The notes under the pieces are model-generated. The model saw only the letters and a program-made list of their open reading frames with translations, made no database searches and was not told where the DNA came from. Positions 23,452 through 33,917 of a stretch of DNA of 64,000 nucleotides are shown here, piece by piece (position 1 is the first letter of the stretch; each line of letters begins with the position of its first letter). The DNA lies in NCBI RefSeq assembly GCF_954871325.1, contig NC_088775.1, positions 18,701,561-18,765,560 of the forward strand, read 5' to 3'. This DNA comes from Gordionus sp. m RMFG-2023 (taxonomy: Eukaryota; Nematomorpha; Gordioida; Chordodea; Parachordodidae). The position numbers and the translations under genes are program-made.

Positions 23452-24318
23452 ATAATATGATCGGTATGACTAAATATTGTCTTATTAAACTGCCTTGCTA
23501 AACTGTTTTGTTAAAAAGTAATTAATCATAGTCAATTATAATTTGATGATATAATACCTTTTAAAAATAATTTTTCAAAAATATTTTTTTTATTTTACAT
23601 AAATCAATTTTTAATTAATTAAAAAATTGATATTAAATATCAAATAATTTAAAATTCTATTTTTACTTAATATTATTGGAAAAAAAATATATTTACTAGC
23701 TTATTACAACTTAAATTTTATTTTTCAATTACAAATTTTAACAATTTATGTCCATAAGAAGGCGTTATATATTCTTAGGAAACCAGAATAAATATTGGAT
23801 AGCGCTTTTTTTGTATTTGGGTGTAAATACATGTGAAAAACCTAAATTTTTTTTAAAAAATAGAGGTTTCTTTGAGATTTAATTAATGAGTAGGTTTAGA
23901 ATCGAAAAATAGTAGAAAGTTTGTAAGGAACATATTGCTGGCGTTATTGATCAAAATCTCATTTTTGGTTTATACGTGTATATTTAGGTGTTAAACATTA
24001 TCATAAAAAATATTTTGAAAATATTATGATTTGACCGAATGCCGAGCTCAAAACCGACCACTTACTAAATATTCGAACGACCAAATTTGGTGTTAATATT
24101 ATTTGGAAAATAATCATTTTTGGTTTATTTATCTATATATATGTGTAAATCATTATCGCAAAAAATATTTTAAAAATATCGTGATTTGACAGATAACCGA
24201 TTTGAAACCGGCCTAATACTAAACACTGCCTTGCTGGCATTATACATGGAGAATTCTTCATTTTTGGTTTATACGTGAACAATAACGTGTTAAGCATTAT
24301 CCTAATTAAGAATATTAT

Positions 24319-24881
24319 TATCAAAAAGACTGACAAACGGACAATTTATAGGGGACAGGGGTTCGGAACGAAACCGATAAGCTTTATCTTATCAATTTAA
24401 ATTTTCAATTTCTTTTTCTTTTGTACCTCACAAGATTAATCGAATTTTTTTCTCTTTTAAATATACTTTTCTCACAAGGAGAAAAACAAACTTTATTAAG
24501 TAATTAATTAATTTTTTTTTTAAACAAATTTTCTTTTTTTTTTTTAAAGAAAAATCAACTAAACAAAAAAAATATAAACCTCAATAATAATCAATAATAT
24601 TTATTTTTCTTTTTCAAAAAAAATGAATCAAAGATAATATCTATTATTTTTTTCTACACTATTTATATTATATTTAAAAAAAATAAACATTATTTTTTCT
24701 AAAAAAAAATAAACATTATTTTTTCTAAAAAAAAATAACATTGCAAAATAATATTATAAAAAAAAATAATAACTATTCCTATATAAATAAACGACGGCGA
24801 GACACTAAGATACTATAGAGATAACTATACTACTTATAAATAAACAATATATGCCTCGCGTCAACATTCCCCGATAGGACA
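24319..24881 (-). repeat. 3' LTR of element F
   Basis: 563 bp. Contains an extra ~26-bp AAAAAATAAACATTATTTTT-type copy compared with the other LTR. The polypurine tract (minus strand GAAGGGGATAGC) follows directly. Confidence 0.92.
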
Positions 24882-24900
24882 GCTATCCCCTTCAAAAACC

Positions 24901-25440
24901 TTACCCACCCTCCAGAATCCAGTCGCGGTCGGCGTCTGATATTGAATACTCCAACCAGTCCATAAATTCCGGAGTCAGGTAAGTTGCCTCAAGCTCTTCC
25001 ATGGTATATTCCGACTCAGGCGCCTGCACTCCCTCCTCCGCGCTGTTCCTCCAACGGCTTCCTGCGTCCCCCGGTTCCTCCACTGGCCACGGGGCCACCT
25101 CGTTCTCCGCCAATTCAATTTCCCTAGACACCACTTCCTCCTCCGCGCTGTTCCTCCAACGGCTTCCTGCGTCCCCTGGTTCCTCCACTGGCCACGGGGC
25201 CACCTCGTTCTCCGCCAATTCAATTTCCCTAGGCACCACTTCCTCCTCCGCGCTGTTCCTCCAACGGCTTCCTGCGTCCCCTGGTTCCTCCACTGGCCAC
25301 TGGGCCACCTCGTTCTCTTGCTGTTGACTTCTCACCCTCCGGCTCTCCCTCCGCAGCCCCCTCTGTGGACATCGACTGCGCAGATGCCCAATCTGGTGAC
25401 ATCTAAAACAGCGTCTTTGCTCTCCCACAACTGGCCTCAT
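24901..25440 (-). CDS. Extra zinc-knuckle frame at the 3' end of element F
   Basis: A 179-residue frame lies between pol and the 3' LTR, where some Ty3/Gypsy elements carry env or accessory genes. Near its N-terminus is one CCHC knuckle, CFRCHQIGHLRSRC. It is followed by three near-perfect ~38-residue repeats (AENEVAPWPVEEPGDAGSRW core) and an acidic, Trp-containing tail (PEFMDWLEY, DADRDWILEGG). No membrane segment or envelope motif is present, so env is unlikely. The DNA repeats (25030-25320) are almost identical. It could be a displaced gag-type nucleic-acid-binding frame or an element-specific accessory gene. I do not recognise it. Confidence 0.6.
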   Translation of the reverse strand: MRPVVGEQRRCFRCHQIGHLRSRCPQRGLRRESRRVRSQQQENEVAQWPVEEPGDAGSRWRNSAEEEVVPREIELAENEVAPWPVEEPGDAGSRWRNSAEEEVVSREIELAENEVAPWPVEEPGDAGSRWRNSAEEGVQAPESEYTMEELEATYLTPEFMDWLEYSISDADRDWILEGG

Positions 25441-27411
25441 CGTGAAATTCGGAACATCTCATCTGTCCCCACCAACCCGGGACCTGTCGCTGTCTCATTA
25501 TCCAATACAATTCGACGTCTTCAAAAATCCAACTTCTGCTAACATTCATCCTGGACTGGCGATCTACAGGTACTCACAATCTATATACTCAATATATATG
25601 TATACATTTAAAACTTATACACCTATCCACCTTTCCCAATTTTTATTCCCTTTATTTTATAAATCAACAAGAATAATTTGATTCCCAGGCGCTATAGAAA
25701 CAAATTTTGAACGAAACAATTTGCAGAAACAAATGCTAAAAAAAAACCCTTTTTCCTTTTAATAAATCATACGATCCCCACGGCACTATGAAAACAAATT
25801 TTTTAAAAAAAATTCCCTTTTACTTAACAATTCATCAAAACAATTACCAACGTAATAATTCACCAAAACAATTAAACCAACGATTCTACCCCCAAAATTT
25901 TTCTTACAAATTAATTTACAGACACAAGTGGAAACAATTTCAAAAAAAAAAAAAACTTCTCCTTTTCCTTCCTAATAAATCAAACGATTAAAACAAAATT
26001 TCTTTCACTTACTAATTCACAGAAATAATTTATTCTACTGTTTATTTCTTAACTAACACATATACATTTTTCTTTTCTTTAATTAATAATTCCCTTCTTC
26101 CCTCATCTAATTAATTTTTCTTTTAATGAAAAAAATGTAAACCTCCATTTCCTTTACGAATCCACGAAAACTCCCAACCCAAAAAAAAAACTTTACCTTT
26201 TCTTTCTCTTTTCTCTTTTAATTTAAACTTAATAACAAAATTTTCTATTTACCTTCACAATGAATGACGAATATAACCACAAGAATTTTAAACAGAATTT
26301 CTATCAATTAAGAAGTGTGAAATAAATTAGTTTTTCTTCCCCCTTTTATACTCACGATCTAAATTTAACTTGTTAACTTTTTATTTTCAGATTTATGATT
26401 CCCCTTTTTTTAAAAGGATTTTCCTCACCAACTAAATCTTGACATAATATTCTCCCAATTCCTAATTTTGATTTATTATCTTCTAAACTATTTCCCTTTT
26501 CCAAACCTCAAACTTCTGCCAAATCATTAAATATATATTTTTTTTTTAAATTTAATTTTATCTCATTTTATGTGTTACCCTAACTTTAATTCTCCCTTTC
26601 TTTCCTCAAAAATTTAGGATGATTTATTGCCTTTCTTATTTTTTCTCTTTTTTTTAACTTTTTATTTTGACATTCTTTTTTAAATCGAGAAGTTAGCTTG
26701 TCAACATTTTTATTTTTCAAACATTCTTGTTTTACTTAACTATCCCTAAACCTGTCGCGCACATATCCAACTTATTTACTAAACCTAATTTCGTAAAAAC
26801 CTTTTAACAAAGAGAGAGGCAATTATTACCAATAAATATTAACTTTATTAAACACTCATTTGGGTTCCTATTAAGCTAAACCTTTACGAAATCACCTCGG
26901 CATCAATTACAATAATTGCTTCTTATTAAGAATATACCCGAGGTATTTGGGTCAAAAAGGTGCCCAAAACGCCCCGATATAATATAAACTCCGGGCCCCA
27001 TTAATTTAATTATTGCATTTTGCATACATGGTTAAGATCCCACACATCGAATGGTTCATTCCAGATATTCGGTCCCATTTTTCCCTACCTGCACACATTT
27101 CAGAATAATCTCCACATTCGGACGGTACAATTTTTTTATATTTATTTAGGGGTAATGGCTGACATCCGGAAGGACAATACCTACCCCACTAATTATCTAT
27201 ATTATTTTTCTCTTTTTCGTACGATCCGGAAGGACAATACCTACCCCACTAATTATCTATATTATTTTTCTCTTTTTCGTACGTTGGGACAATCGCTGAC
27301 ATTCGGAAAAACAATACCTACCCCACTAATTATATATATTTTTTTTTCTTTTTTTTTTTACATATATTCCCGTACCCTGGATTCTGTTTAAGCCTAGTCC
27401 AATTAATACCC
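25441..27411. other. Non-coding part of element F between pol and the 3' frame
   Basis: AT-rich, pyrimidine-rich on the plus strand, without convincing frames. It contains three copies of a ~60-bp repeat (TCCGGAAGGACAATACCTAC) at about 27160-27360. Confidence 0.65.
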
Positions 27412-30400
27412 TCATTTACTTCTCACCACCCGCAGCGCCCCTCTCAACCTCTCCGGTTCTATTCTTTTACGCAACTGATCCCGATGCCGCACCCCCTCTC
27501 TCCCATCCGCGAACCTCACTCTAGTCACTTTGTTTCCCATGTTCTCCAAAATTACTCCCGCCTCCCATTTTCTATTACTGTTGAATATTCTGGCCCATAC
27601 TGCCTGTCCAACTATGAACTCCGAGGCCTTCCCAGTTTCGGTTGGCTCCTGCCTCTGCTCTGTCGGTCTTAGCGAATCCAACCAAATCCTGGTCCTCCTC
27701 CCTAAAAATTTCTCCGCCGGCGACGGCTCCTCCCCTTTTCTGCTATTATTATAATACGCCACAGCTACCCACATTTCCCCTTCGCCATCCTTTGATTTTT
27801 TCAACCAATTCTTGACTATCGCCACCATCCTCTCCGCCTGTCCATTCGAACTCGGATGGTACGGCGGTGCTAAAATGTGTTTGGCTCCCGTTTCCCCACA
27901 AAAGATTTTGAACTGCTTACTGATAAAAGCCGGCTCCCCATCCGATACTATTATAGTGGCCACTCCAAACTTAGCCCATAGATTCTTCAATATCCTTATA
28001 ACCACTTGAGTCGTTAATCCTTTGACCTCCTCATATTCAACCCACTTGGAAAATGCATCCACTACCAACATATACATCTTGTTATCAAAGTCGAAAAAGT
28101 CCAAGTGAATACGCTCCCATGGCTGAGTAGCTTTTGGCCATACACTTTCCCTATCTTTTCGAGGCATCGGAGCCCAAGAATTACATCTGACACAGGCTCG
28201 ACTGATATTTTCAATGTCTTTGTTCATTCCCGGCCACCATACATACTCCCGTCCCCACTGTTTCATTCTCTCCATACCTTGATGTCCCGCATGAATCATT
28301 GCCATCACGGCCTCCCTTAATTTGAACGGTATAACACTCCGACTCCCTCGCACTAGACATTCATCTATAATTGCTAATTCCTTCTCTATATATTTGAACG
28401 TTTTGTCCCCATCTTGCCACGTTTTCCGTCCCTTGAGACACGCTTTGACTCGTCTCAATTCCCGATCCTTTAATGTTTCCCTTTTAATTGCCTCCCATGT
28501 CACTGGCCCACCCCTGGATATCCCAGCCATCGTTCTGATTAGTATTCGTTCCTCCTTCTCATCTTGTCCCTCCTGTTCCTTCCCCTCACAATCCTCTCCA
28601 GCTCCACATCGAGATAAAATGTCCGGTAGGTAGTTCTCTTTCCCTCTGCGATACCTCACTTGTACGTCAAAGCTACCCACGAGCAATAGCCACCTCTGCA
28701 ACCTGGGTGACAGCATCAGCTCCTTGTTATCTTTCTTGAATAGATGCACAAGCGGCTTATGATCGGTGTAAATAACAAACCTGCGCCCAATTAAATATTC
28801 CCGGCATTTCGTCAATCCAAAAATAACGGCGAGTGCTTCTTGCTCAATCACGGAATACCTAGTCTCTGCCTCTCTAAATATCCTTGAGAAAAATAACACC
28901 GGTCTTTCCAACCCATCAATACAATGTAATAAAGCCCCTCCTACCCCTTTATTCGACGCGTCTACCGCCACAAATACGTCCAATTCGCTGTTGAAGCACA
29001 CTAATATAGGTTCCTTTCCAATTCTGCATTTCAGCTCTTTAAAGGCCACCTCTTGTTCTTCTGTCCATTCAAACTTTTCTCCTTTCCTTAGCAATTGATA
29101 CAACGGCGCGGCTACCTGAGCAAATCCTTCCACAAAACGATGGTAATAATTGACCATTCCCAAAAAGGCCTGCACTTCTGCTTTATTATTTGGTCTCTTC
29201 ATATTGCTAATTCCCGTCATGTTCTTATCCAAAGGTCTCACCTCCTTTCCTGTAATTTTGTGTCCTAGATACGTCACTTCCATGACCCCCAAAACGCTTT
29301 TCTCCGCACTGGCCCGCAATCCTTTTTCTTTTATTCTCCGAAATACCTCTTCCAATCTCTGTTCATGTTGTTCGGGAGTTCTTCCTGTCACTAGCACATC
29401 ATCCATATAGTAGTAAACTCCTTCCAATCCTTGAAAAACCGCTGCCATAGTCCGCTGAAAAATAGGAGCTGATACACTAAGTCCAAAGGGCAATCTACAA
29501 AACGCAAATAACCCTTTTGGGGTCGTAATCGTTAATAACCTTCTCACCTCCGGTTTCACCCGCAACTGTAGGTACGCATTAGAGAAATCAATCTTTGAAA
29601 AATATACACTTCCCTTTAAACTGGCCAATATTTCTTCAATACGCGGCAATGGATATTTGACCTCCACGACCCATGGATTTAGCGTGACCCGGAAATCTGC
29701 ACATAGACGGAGTTTTCCATTAGCTTTCTTCACTGGTACCAACGGGGTCGCCCATTCACTGTACTCTATGGGACATACAATATCCTTCTTTACCCATTGC
29801 TCCAACTCCCTTTCTACTTCTCTCCGCCACTCAAAAGGTATCCTTCGCAACGCACAATACTTTGGAACGTAACCATCCTTTAACTTAATATCTACTTCAT
29901 AATCTTTGAGACAACCTAAATCCTCATTAAAAATCACTCGATAATTTTGTACTAATCTTCGGGCTCCTTCTTGCACTTTGGCCATTCCCAATGCCTTTCC
30001 ATCCTCATCATTTAGCAACGCTTCATCATCGTGCAACGTCCTAGCCTTCATAACTTCCCGATTTCCTTGAGTTTGAGTATTCCTCACTTCCCGATTTCCT
30101 TGAGTCTTAGCCCGATTTTCTTGTGTCCTAGCATTAATCACTTCCCGGCTTCCTTGGGGTTGAGCATTATTCACATCTCGATTTTCTTGGGTCTGCGCAT
30201 TATTCACATCTCCATTTTCTTTAGGCATCCCTACGTTCCTTTTTCCCGTATCTCCTTCCTCCTCCATTTCCTTAATATCACCATCTTCCTTAACAGCTCC
30301 AACGTGCCCCGAGTAAATTTTCCTAGATTTATCTATATAATTGTTGTCTCTTGTTTCTTCCCTAGAAGTATTCCCCCTTATTTCTCTCTTATAATTCAAC

Positions 30401-31656
30401 TCTCCTACTCTGCCCCTAACATCACTTCCCTTTGTTGCGCCCCTTGAATTACTTCCCCTGGTTTCTCTCCTTAGATTGGCTTCTCTTGCTACGCTCCTTG
30501 GGTTGTTCCCCTTTGTTTCGCTCCTTGGATCCTCTCTTGTTGCGCTCCTTGGGTTGTTCCCCTTTGTTCCGCTCCTTGGATCCTCTCTTGTTACGCTCAT
30601 TGGGTTGTTCCCCTTTGTTTCGCTCCTTGGATCATCTCTTGTTACGCTCATTGGGTTGTTCCCCTTTGTTTCGCTCCTTGGATCATCTCTTGTTACGCTT
30701 CTTGGGTTGTTCCCCTTTGCTTCGCTCCTTGGATCCTCTCTTGTTACGCTTCTTGGGTTGTTCCCCTTTGTTTCGCTCCTTGGATCCTCTCTTGTTACGC
30801 TTCTTGGGTTGTTCCCCTTTGTTTCGCTCCTTGGATCCTCTCTTGTTACGCTTCTTGGGTTGTTCCCCTTTGTTTCGCTCCTTGGATCCTCTCTTGTTAC
30901 GCTTCTTGGGTTGTTCCCCTTTGTTTCGCTCCTTGGATCCTCTCTTGTTGCGCTCCTTGGGTTGTTCCCCTTTGTTCCGCTCCTTGGATCCTCTCTTGTT
31001 ACGCTTCTTGGGTTGTTCCCCTTTGTTTCGCTCCTTGGATCCTCTCTTGTTACGCTTCTTGGGTTGTTCCTCTTTGTTTCGCTCCTTGGATCCTCTCTTG
31101 TTACGCTTCTTGGGTTGTTCCCATTTGTTTCGCTCCTTGGATCCTCTCTTGTTACGCTTCTTGGGTTGTTACCCTTTGTTTCGCACCTTGAACGGTCTCC
31201 CCTGGTGTCAGGCTTCAATACAGTCTCAACTCCCGACCTTCCATTTTCACCCTCAAATGTCATAACTGCATACTCCTCACTAGTATTTGGTACAAATACA
31301 CCCCACCATGAAAATACCCCCCAAAAACCATACCAGGGACCAATCCTAGTGATCCAGTCCCACCCCAACACAGCTTCTATATTATGATTGATAATCCATA
31401 AATCTAATACTTCAACTCTTTCCCCCAATTTTGCTGTTATCTCCACCCTACCCATTGCCGCCATCAGTGTCCCATCAAACTGTCTTATCCTTAACCCCTC
31501 ATTCTCTATCATTTCCCCTGGCCAAATACTTTGATATCTATTATATCCAATTACTGAAATAGCTGCCCCCGTATCAAATAACATGGGAATAATTTTCCCC
31601 CCTAAATTAATCATTACTCTCGGGCAAGGATCATTAATTATCCCATCTTGTAACAT
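27412..31656 (-). CDS. Pol polyprotein of element F (PR-RT-RNase H-IN)
   Basis: A single frame of 1414 residues. Aspartic protease comes first (LFDTGAAISV at about residue 26). Then a ~250-residue linker of tandem 17-residue units, followed by a Lys/Asn-rich spacer. Reverse transcriptase follows (LRLCADFRVTLN, LPFGLSVSAPIFQ, catalytic YYYMDDVLV), RNase H (VAVDASNKGVGGALL, YTDHKPL) and integrase with zinc finger (HAGHQGMERM...CVRCNSW) and catalytic core (HLDFFDF, SDGEPAF, SSNGQAERMVA). A C-terminal DNA-binding-like segment follows. This is the Ty3/Gypsy domain order. The frame is open throughout, in contrast to fossils A and B, which agrees with the near-identical LTRs. Confidence 0.92.
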   Translation of the reverse strand: MLQDGIINDPCPRVMINLGGKIIPMLFDTGAAISVIGYNRYQSIWPGEMIENEGLRIRQFDGTLMAAMGRVEITAKLGERVEVLDLWIINHNIEAVLGWDWITRIGPWYGFWGVFSWWGVFVPNTSEEYAVMTFEGENGRSGVETVLKPDTRGDRSRCETKGNNPRSVTREDPRSETNGNNPRSVTREDPRSETKRNNPRSVTREDPRSETKGNNPRSVTREDPRSGTKGNNPRSATREDPRSETKGNNPRSVTREDPRSETKGNNPRSVTREDPRSETKGNNPRSVTREDPRSETKGNNPRSVTREDPRSEAKGNNPRSVTRDDPRSETKGNNPMSVTRDDPRSETKGNNPMSVTREDPRSGTKGNNPRSATREDPRSETKGNNPRSVAREANLRRETRGSNSRGATKGSDVRGRVGELNYKREIRGNTSREETRDNNYIDKSRKIYSGHVGAVKEDGDIKEMEEEGDTGKRNVGMPKENGDVNNAQTQENRDVNNAQPQGSREVINARTQENRAKTQGNREVRNTQTQGNREVMKARTLHDDEALLNDEDGKALGMAKVQEGARRLVQNYRVIFNEDLGCLKDYEVDIKLKDGYVPKYCALRRIPFEWRREVERELEQWVKKDIVCPIEYSEWATPLVPVKKANGKLRLCADFRVTLNPWVVEVKYPLPRIEEILASLKGSVYFSKIDFSNAYLQLRVKPEVRRLLTITTPKGLFAFCRLPFGLSVSAPIFQRTMAAVFQGLEGVYYYMDDVLVTGRTPEQHEQRLEEVFRRIKEKGLRASAEKSVLGVMEVTYLGHKITGKEVRPLDKNMTGISNMKRPNNKAEVQAFLGMVNYYHRFVEGFAQVAAPLYQLLRKGEKFEWTEEQEVAFKELKCRIGKEPILVCFNSELDVFVAVDASNKGVGGALLHCIDGLERPVLFFSRIFREAETRYSVIEQEALAVIFGLTKCREYLIGRRFVIYTDHKPLVHLFKKDNKELMLSPRLQRWLLLVGSFDVQVRYRRGKENYLPDILSRCGAGEDCEGKEQEGQDEKEERILIRTMAGISRGGPVTWEAIKRETLKDRELRRVKACLKGRKTWQDGDKTFKYIEKELAIIDECLVRGSRSVIPFKLREAVMAMIHAGHQGMERMKQWGREYVWWPGMNKDIENISRACVRCNSWAPMPRKDRESVWPKATQPWERIHLDFFDFDNKMYMLVVDAFSKWVEYEEVKGLTTQVVIRILKNLWAKFGVATIIVSDGEPAFISKQFKIFCGETGAKHILAPPYHPSSNGQAERMVAIVKNWLKKSKDGEGEMWVAVAYYNNSRKGEEPSPAEKFLGRRTRIWLDSLRPTEQRQEPTETGKASEFIVGQAVWARIFNSNRKWEAGVILENMGNKVTRVRFADGREGVRHRDQLRKRIEPERLRGALRVVRSK
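30470..31190 (-). repeat. 51-bp in-frame tandem repeat in pol of element F, about 14 copies
   Basis: Units encode NNPRSVTREDPRSETKG with few variants (SAT, RSG, RDD, PMS). The unit length is divisible by three, so the frame survives expansion and contraction. The array separates protease from reverse transcriptase. The antisense frames opened by this array on the plus strand are not genes. Confidence 0.92.
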
Positions 31657-31889
31657 ATTTAAAACCCCCTCCCTATTAGTTATCTTCCGAAAAAATCCCT
31701 CCTCTGTTCTTCCTAACCGCCACGCCCCGATCCTTAATGTCGATTTTTCGCCATCATATAGTCACACATTCTCACAGTCCCTCGCCACATGTCCCGCCCC
31801 TCGACACCTAAAACACTCCATATCCATCTCCCCCGTTTCCTTGACATTGATCGCACGAACCCCTTCCACTTTTTCTCGCTTAATAGTCC

Positions 31890-32507
31890 TTACATTTGAA
31901 GCATTTGGACCCATCCCCCTCTCCGGAAAACCATTCTTATTACTGTACTGCTTACATTACAATCCATTTTATTATGTCCAAAGCGTCCACAACCCGCACA
32001 TCTCAACCTTTCCTGTTTGCCAGGACAGTAAGGGGCTATATGACCAAATTTCCCACAACCAAAACACTTTGTATCACGACAATCTCTAAGCATATGACCT
32101 AGTTTACCACAATTATAACAATTCATTCCCCCTTTCCTTTGCGGCTCAAAACTCTGTCTTATTTCCATTCTCCTTCCCCTAGAGTACTCTTTTGGTTCTC
32201 TATAAGGTCTCAATGCCTGATTATCATTACAATCCTGCTTGTCAGTTATATATAAACTTCTGCTTATATCGCTATCCGTCCACCCCCTAATTAACTCCTG
32301 AACCGGCAACCATGTTACTCTGCCCATCATATCTTCCTCTCCATTATGCCCCTCAATGGTTAAAGTTTGTCCTTTGATTTTTACACTGCGACTTCTCTTC
32401 ATTCTCCTGCCCCAAATTAAACTACAAATCCATATAATTAATATCACCAACGCCCCAAAAATATTATACTGAACCTCCCAATACTTAACAAATTTTAAGC
32501 TTTTCAT
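31890..32507 (-). CDS. Gag-position protein of element F with three zinc knuckles and a membrane-type segment
   Basis: A 205-residue frame just upstream of pol. Residues about 17-33 form a hydrophobic stretch (FGALVILIIWICSLIW), followed by a basic patch (GRRMKRSRSVKIKG). The C-terminal half has three CCHC-type knuckles: CYNCGKLGHMLRDC, CFGCGKFGHIAPYC and CAGCGRFGHNKMDC. Knuckles of this kind in gag nucleocapsids bind nucleic acid. A membrane-type segment at the start of a gag-position frame is unusual for Ty3/Gypsy. It may belong to a larger protein whose other part is the neighbouring frame at 32589-33083, which also has a hydrophobic segment; I cannot tell how the two are expressed. Confidence 0.7.
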   Translation of the reverse strand: MKSLKFVKYWEVQYNIFGALVILIIWICSLIWGRRMKRSRSVKIKGQTLTIEGHNGEEDMMGRVTWLPVQELIRGWTDSDISRSLYITDKQDCNDNQALRPYREPKEYSRGRRMEIRQSFEPQRKGGMNCYNCGKLGHMLRDCRDTKCFGCGKFGHIAPYCPGKQERLRCAGCGRFGHNKMDCNVSSTVIRMVFRRGGWVQMLQM

Positions 32508-32588
32508 CCGAACGTTATAAAAAATTTATTATTAATTTTAAAATGAAAATCTTGGTTATTTGTAAAGTTAATAGATAAGATATTATTA

Positions 32589-33083
32589 CTAACGTAAATA
32601 ATCCAATAATGCACATATACATGCAACAATCTCAAACAAAATAATCAATATACCTATTATTGATAGGATGTTGTCTAAATTGCTCTCCGCGAATTTATCC
32701 TGTATTTTGATTTCTTTAACCCAAACTGATAGCACTTTTGTGTAATTTATTTCTTCAAAAAATTTGGACAGCACTTCCGTACAATTATGATTTGCGAAAA
32801 ATTTGGGCAGAACTTCCGTGTATTTAAGCCTCACGAATAATTTGGGCAGAACTTCCGTGTATTTAAGCCTCACGAATAATTTGGGCAGCACTTCCGTGTA
32901 TTTAAACTTCGCGAATAATTTGGGCAGCACTTCCCTGTGTTTAAGCTTCGCGAATAATTTGGGCAGCACTTCGGTGTATTTAAACTTCGCGAATAATTTG
33001 TGATTTTCTATTCTTAAACTTCCGCCGCACGGGTAACCTAAATTCTCACCAAAGGATTTTATATTCTTAAACTTCCGCCGCAC
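32589..33083 (-). CDS. First frame of element F: repeat protein with C-terminal hydrophobic segment
   Basis: 164 residues. The middle is six or seven ~13-residue repeats of the type KLFAKFKYTEVLP, encoded by a ~39-bp DNA repeat. The C-terminus has a membrane-type segment (IIGILIILFEIVACICALL) followed by a short tail. The start overlaps the 53-bp leader repeat. No known gag domain is recognisable. Its position directly after the leader suggests a structural or accessory role, but the function is unknown. Confidence 0.5.
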   Translation of the reverse strand: MRRKFKNIKSFGENLGYPCGGSLRIENHKLFAKFKYTEVLPKLFAKLKHREVLPKLFAKFKYTEVLPKLFVRLKYTEVLPKLFVRLKYTEVLPKFFANHNCTEVLSKFFEEINYTKVLSVWVKEIKIQDKFAESNLDNILSIIGILIILFEIVACICALLDYLR

Positions 33084-33340
33084 GGGTAACCTAAATTCTC
33101 ACCAAAGGATTTTATATTCTTAAACTTCCGCCGCACGGGTAACCTAAATTCTCACCAAAGGATTTTATATTCTTAAACTTCCGCCGCACGGGTAACCTAA
33201 ATTCTCACCAAAGGATTTTATATTCTTAAACTTTCGCCGCACGGGTAACCTAAATTCTCACCAAAGGATTTTATATTCTTAAACTTCCGCCGCACGGGTA
33301 ACCTAAATTCTCACCAAAGGATTTTATATTCTTAAATTAA
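33002..33340 (-). repeat. 53-bp leader tandem repeat of element F, about six copies
   Basis: Units contain AAACTTCCGCCGCACGGGTA and CCTAAATTCTCACCAAAGG. They lie between the primer site and the first frame and are almost identical to one another. Confidence 0.9.
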
Positions 33341-33377
33341 AAGTTTTTTTACGATATGCTCGTCTTGGCCACCAATT

Positions 33378-33917
33378 TATCAAAAAGACTGACAAACGGA
33401 CAATTTATAGGGGAAAGGGGTTCGGAACGAAACCGATAAGCTTTATCTTATCAATTTAAATTTTTAATTTCTTTTTCTTTTGTACCTCACAAGATTAATC
33501 GAATTTTTTTCTCTTTTAAATATACTTTTCTCACAAGGAGAAAAACAAACTTTATTAAGTAATTAATTAATTTTTTTTTTAAACAAATTTTCTTTCTTTT
33601 TTTTTAAAGAAAAATCAACTAAACAAAAAAAATATAAACCTCAATAATAATCAATAATATTTATTTTTCTTTTTCAAAAAAAATGAATCAAAGATAATAT
33701 CTATTATTTTTTTCTACACTATTTATATTATATTTAAAAAAAAATAAACATTATTTTTTCTAAAAAAAAATAACATTGCAAAATAATATTATAAAAAAAA
33801 ATAATAACTATTCCTATATAAATAAACGACGGCGAGACACTAAGATACTAACAGAGATAACTATACTACTTATAAATAAACAATATATGCCTCGCGTCAA
33901 CATTCCCCGATAGGACA
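33378..33917 (-). repeat. 5' LTR of element F
   Basis: 540 bp, almost identical to 24319-24881. The primer-binding site lies directly beside it on its left in plus-strand view. Confidence 0.92.

Larger units (their letters stand above)
24319..33917 (-). mobile_element. Ty3/Gypsy LTR retrotransposon F, young, looks largely whole
   Basis: LTRs at 24319-24881 and 33378-33917 (minus strand TGTCCTATCGGGG...CTTTTTGATA) are flanked by the 5-bp duplication ATTAT (24314-24318, 33918-33922). Removing the element restores a continuous foldback unit. Apart from one ~26-bp length difference the LTRs differ at only about five places by eye, so it is the youngest LTR insertion here. Parts in minus-strand order: primer site (TTGGTGGCCAAGACGAG), a 53-bp leader repeat, two gag-position frames (32589-33083, 31890-32507), pol (27412-31656), about 2 kb of purine-rich non-coding DNA, and an extra zinc-knuckle frame (24901-25440). 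It is clearly GC-richer in its coding parts than its surroundings. Confidence 0.93.

Noticed and set aside
30432-31387. Two long plus-strand frames of about 280-300 residues
   Set aside because: Antisense shadows of the 51-bp repeat within pol of element F.
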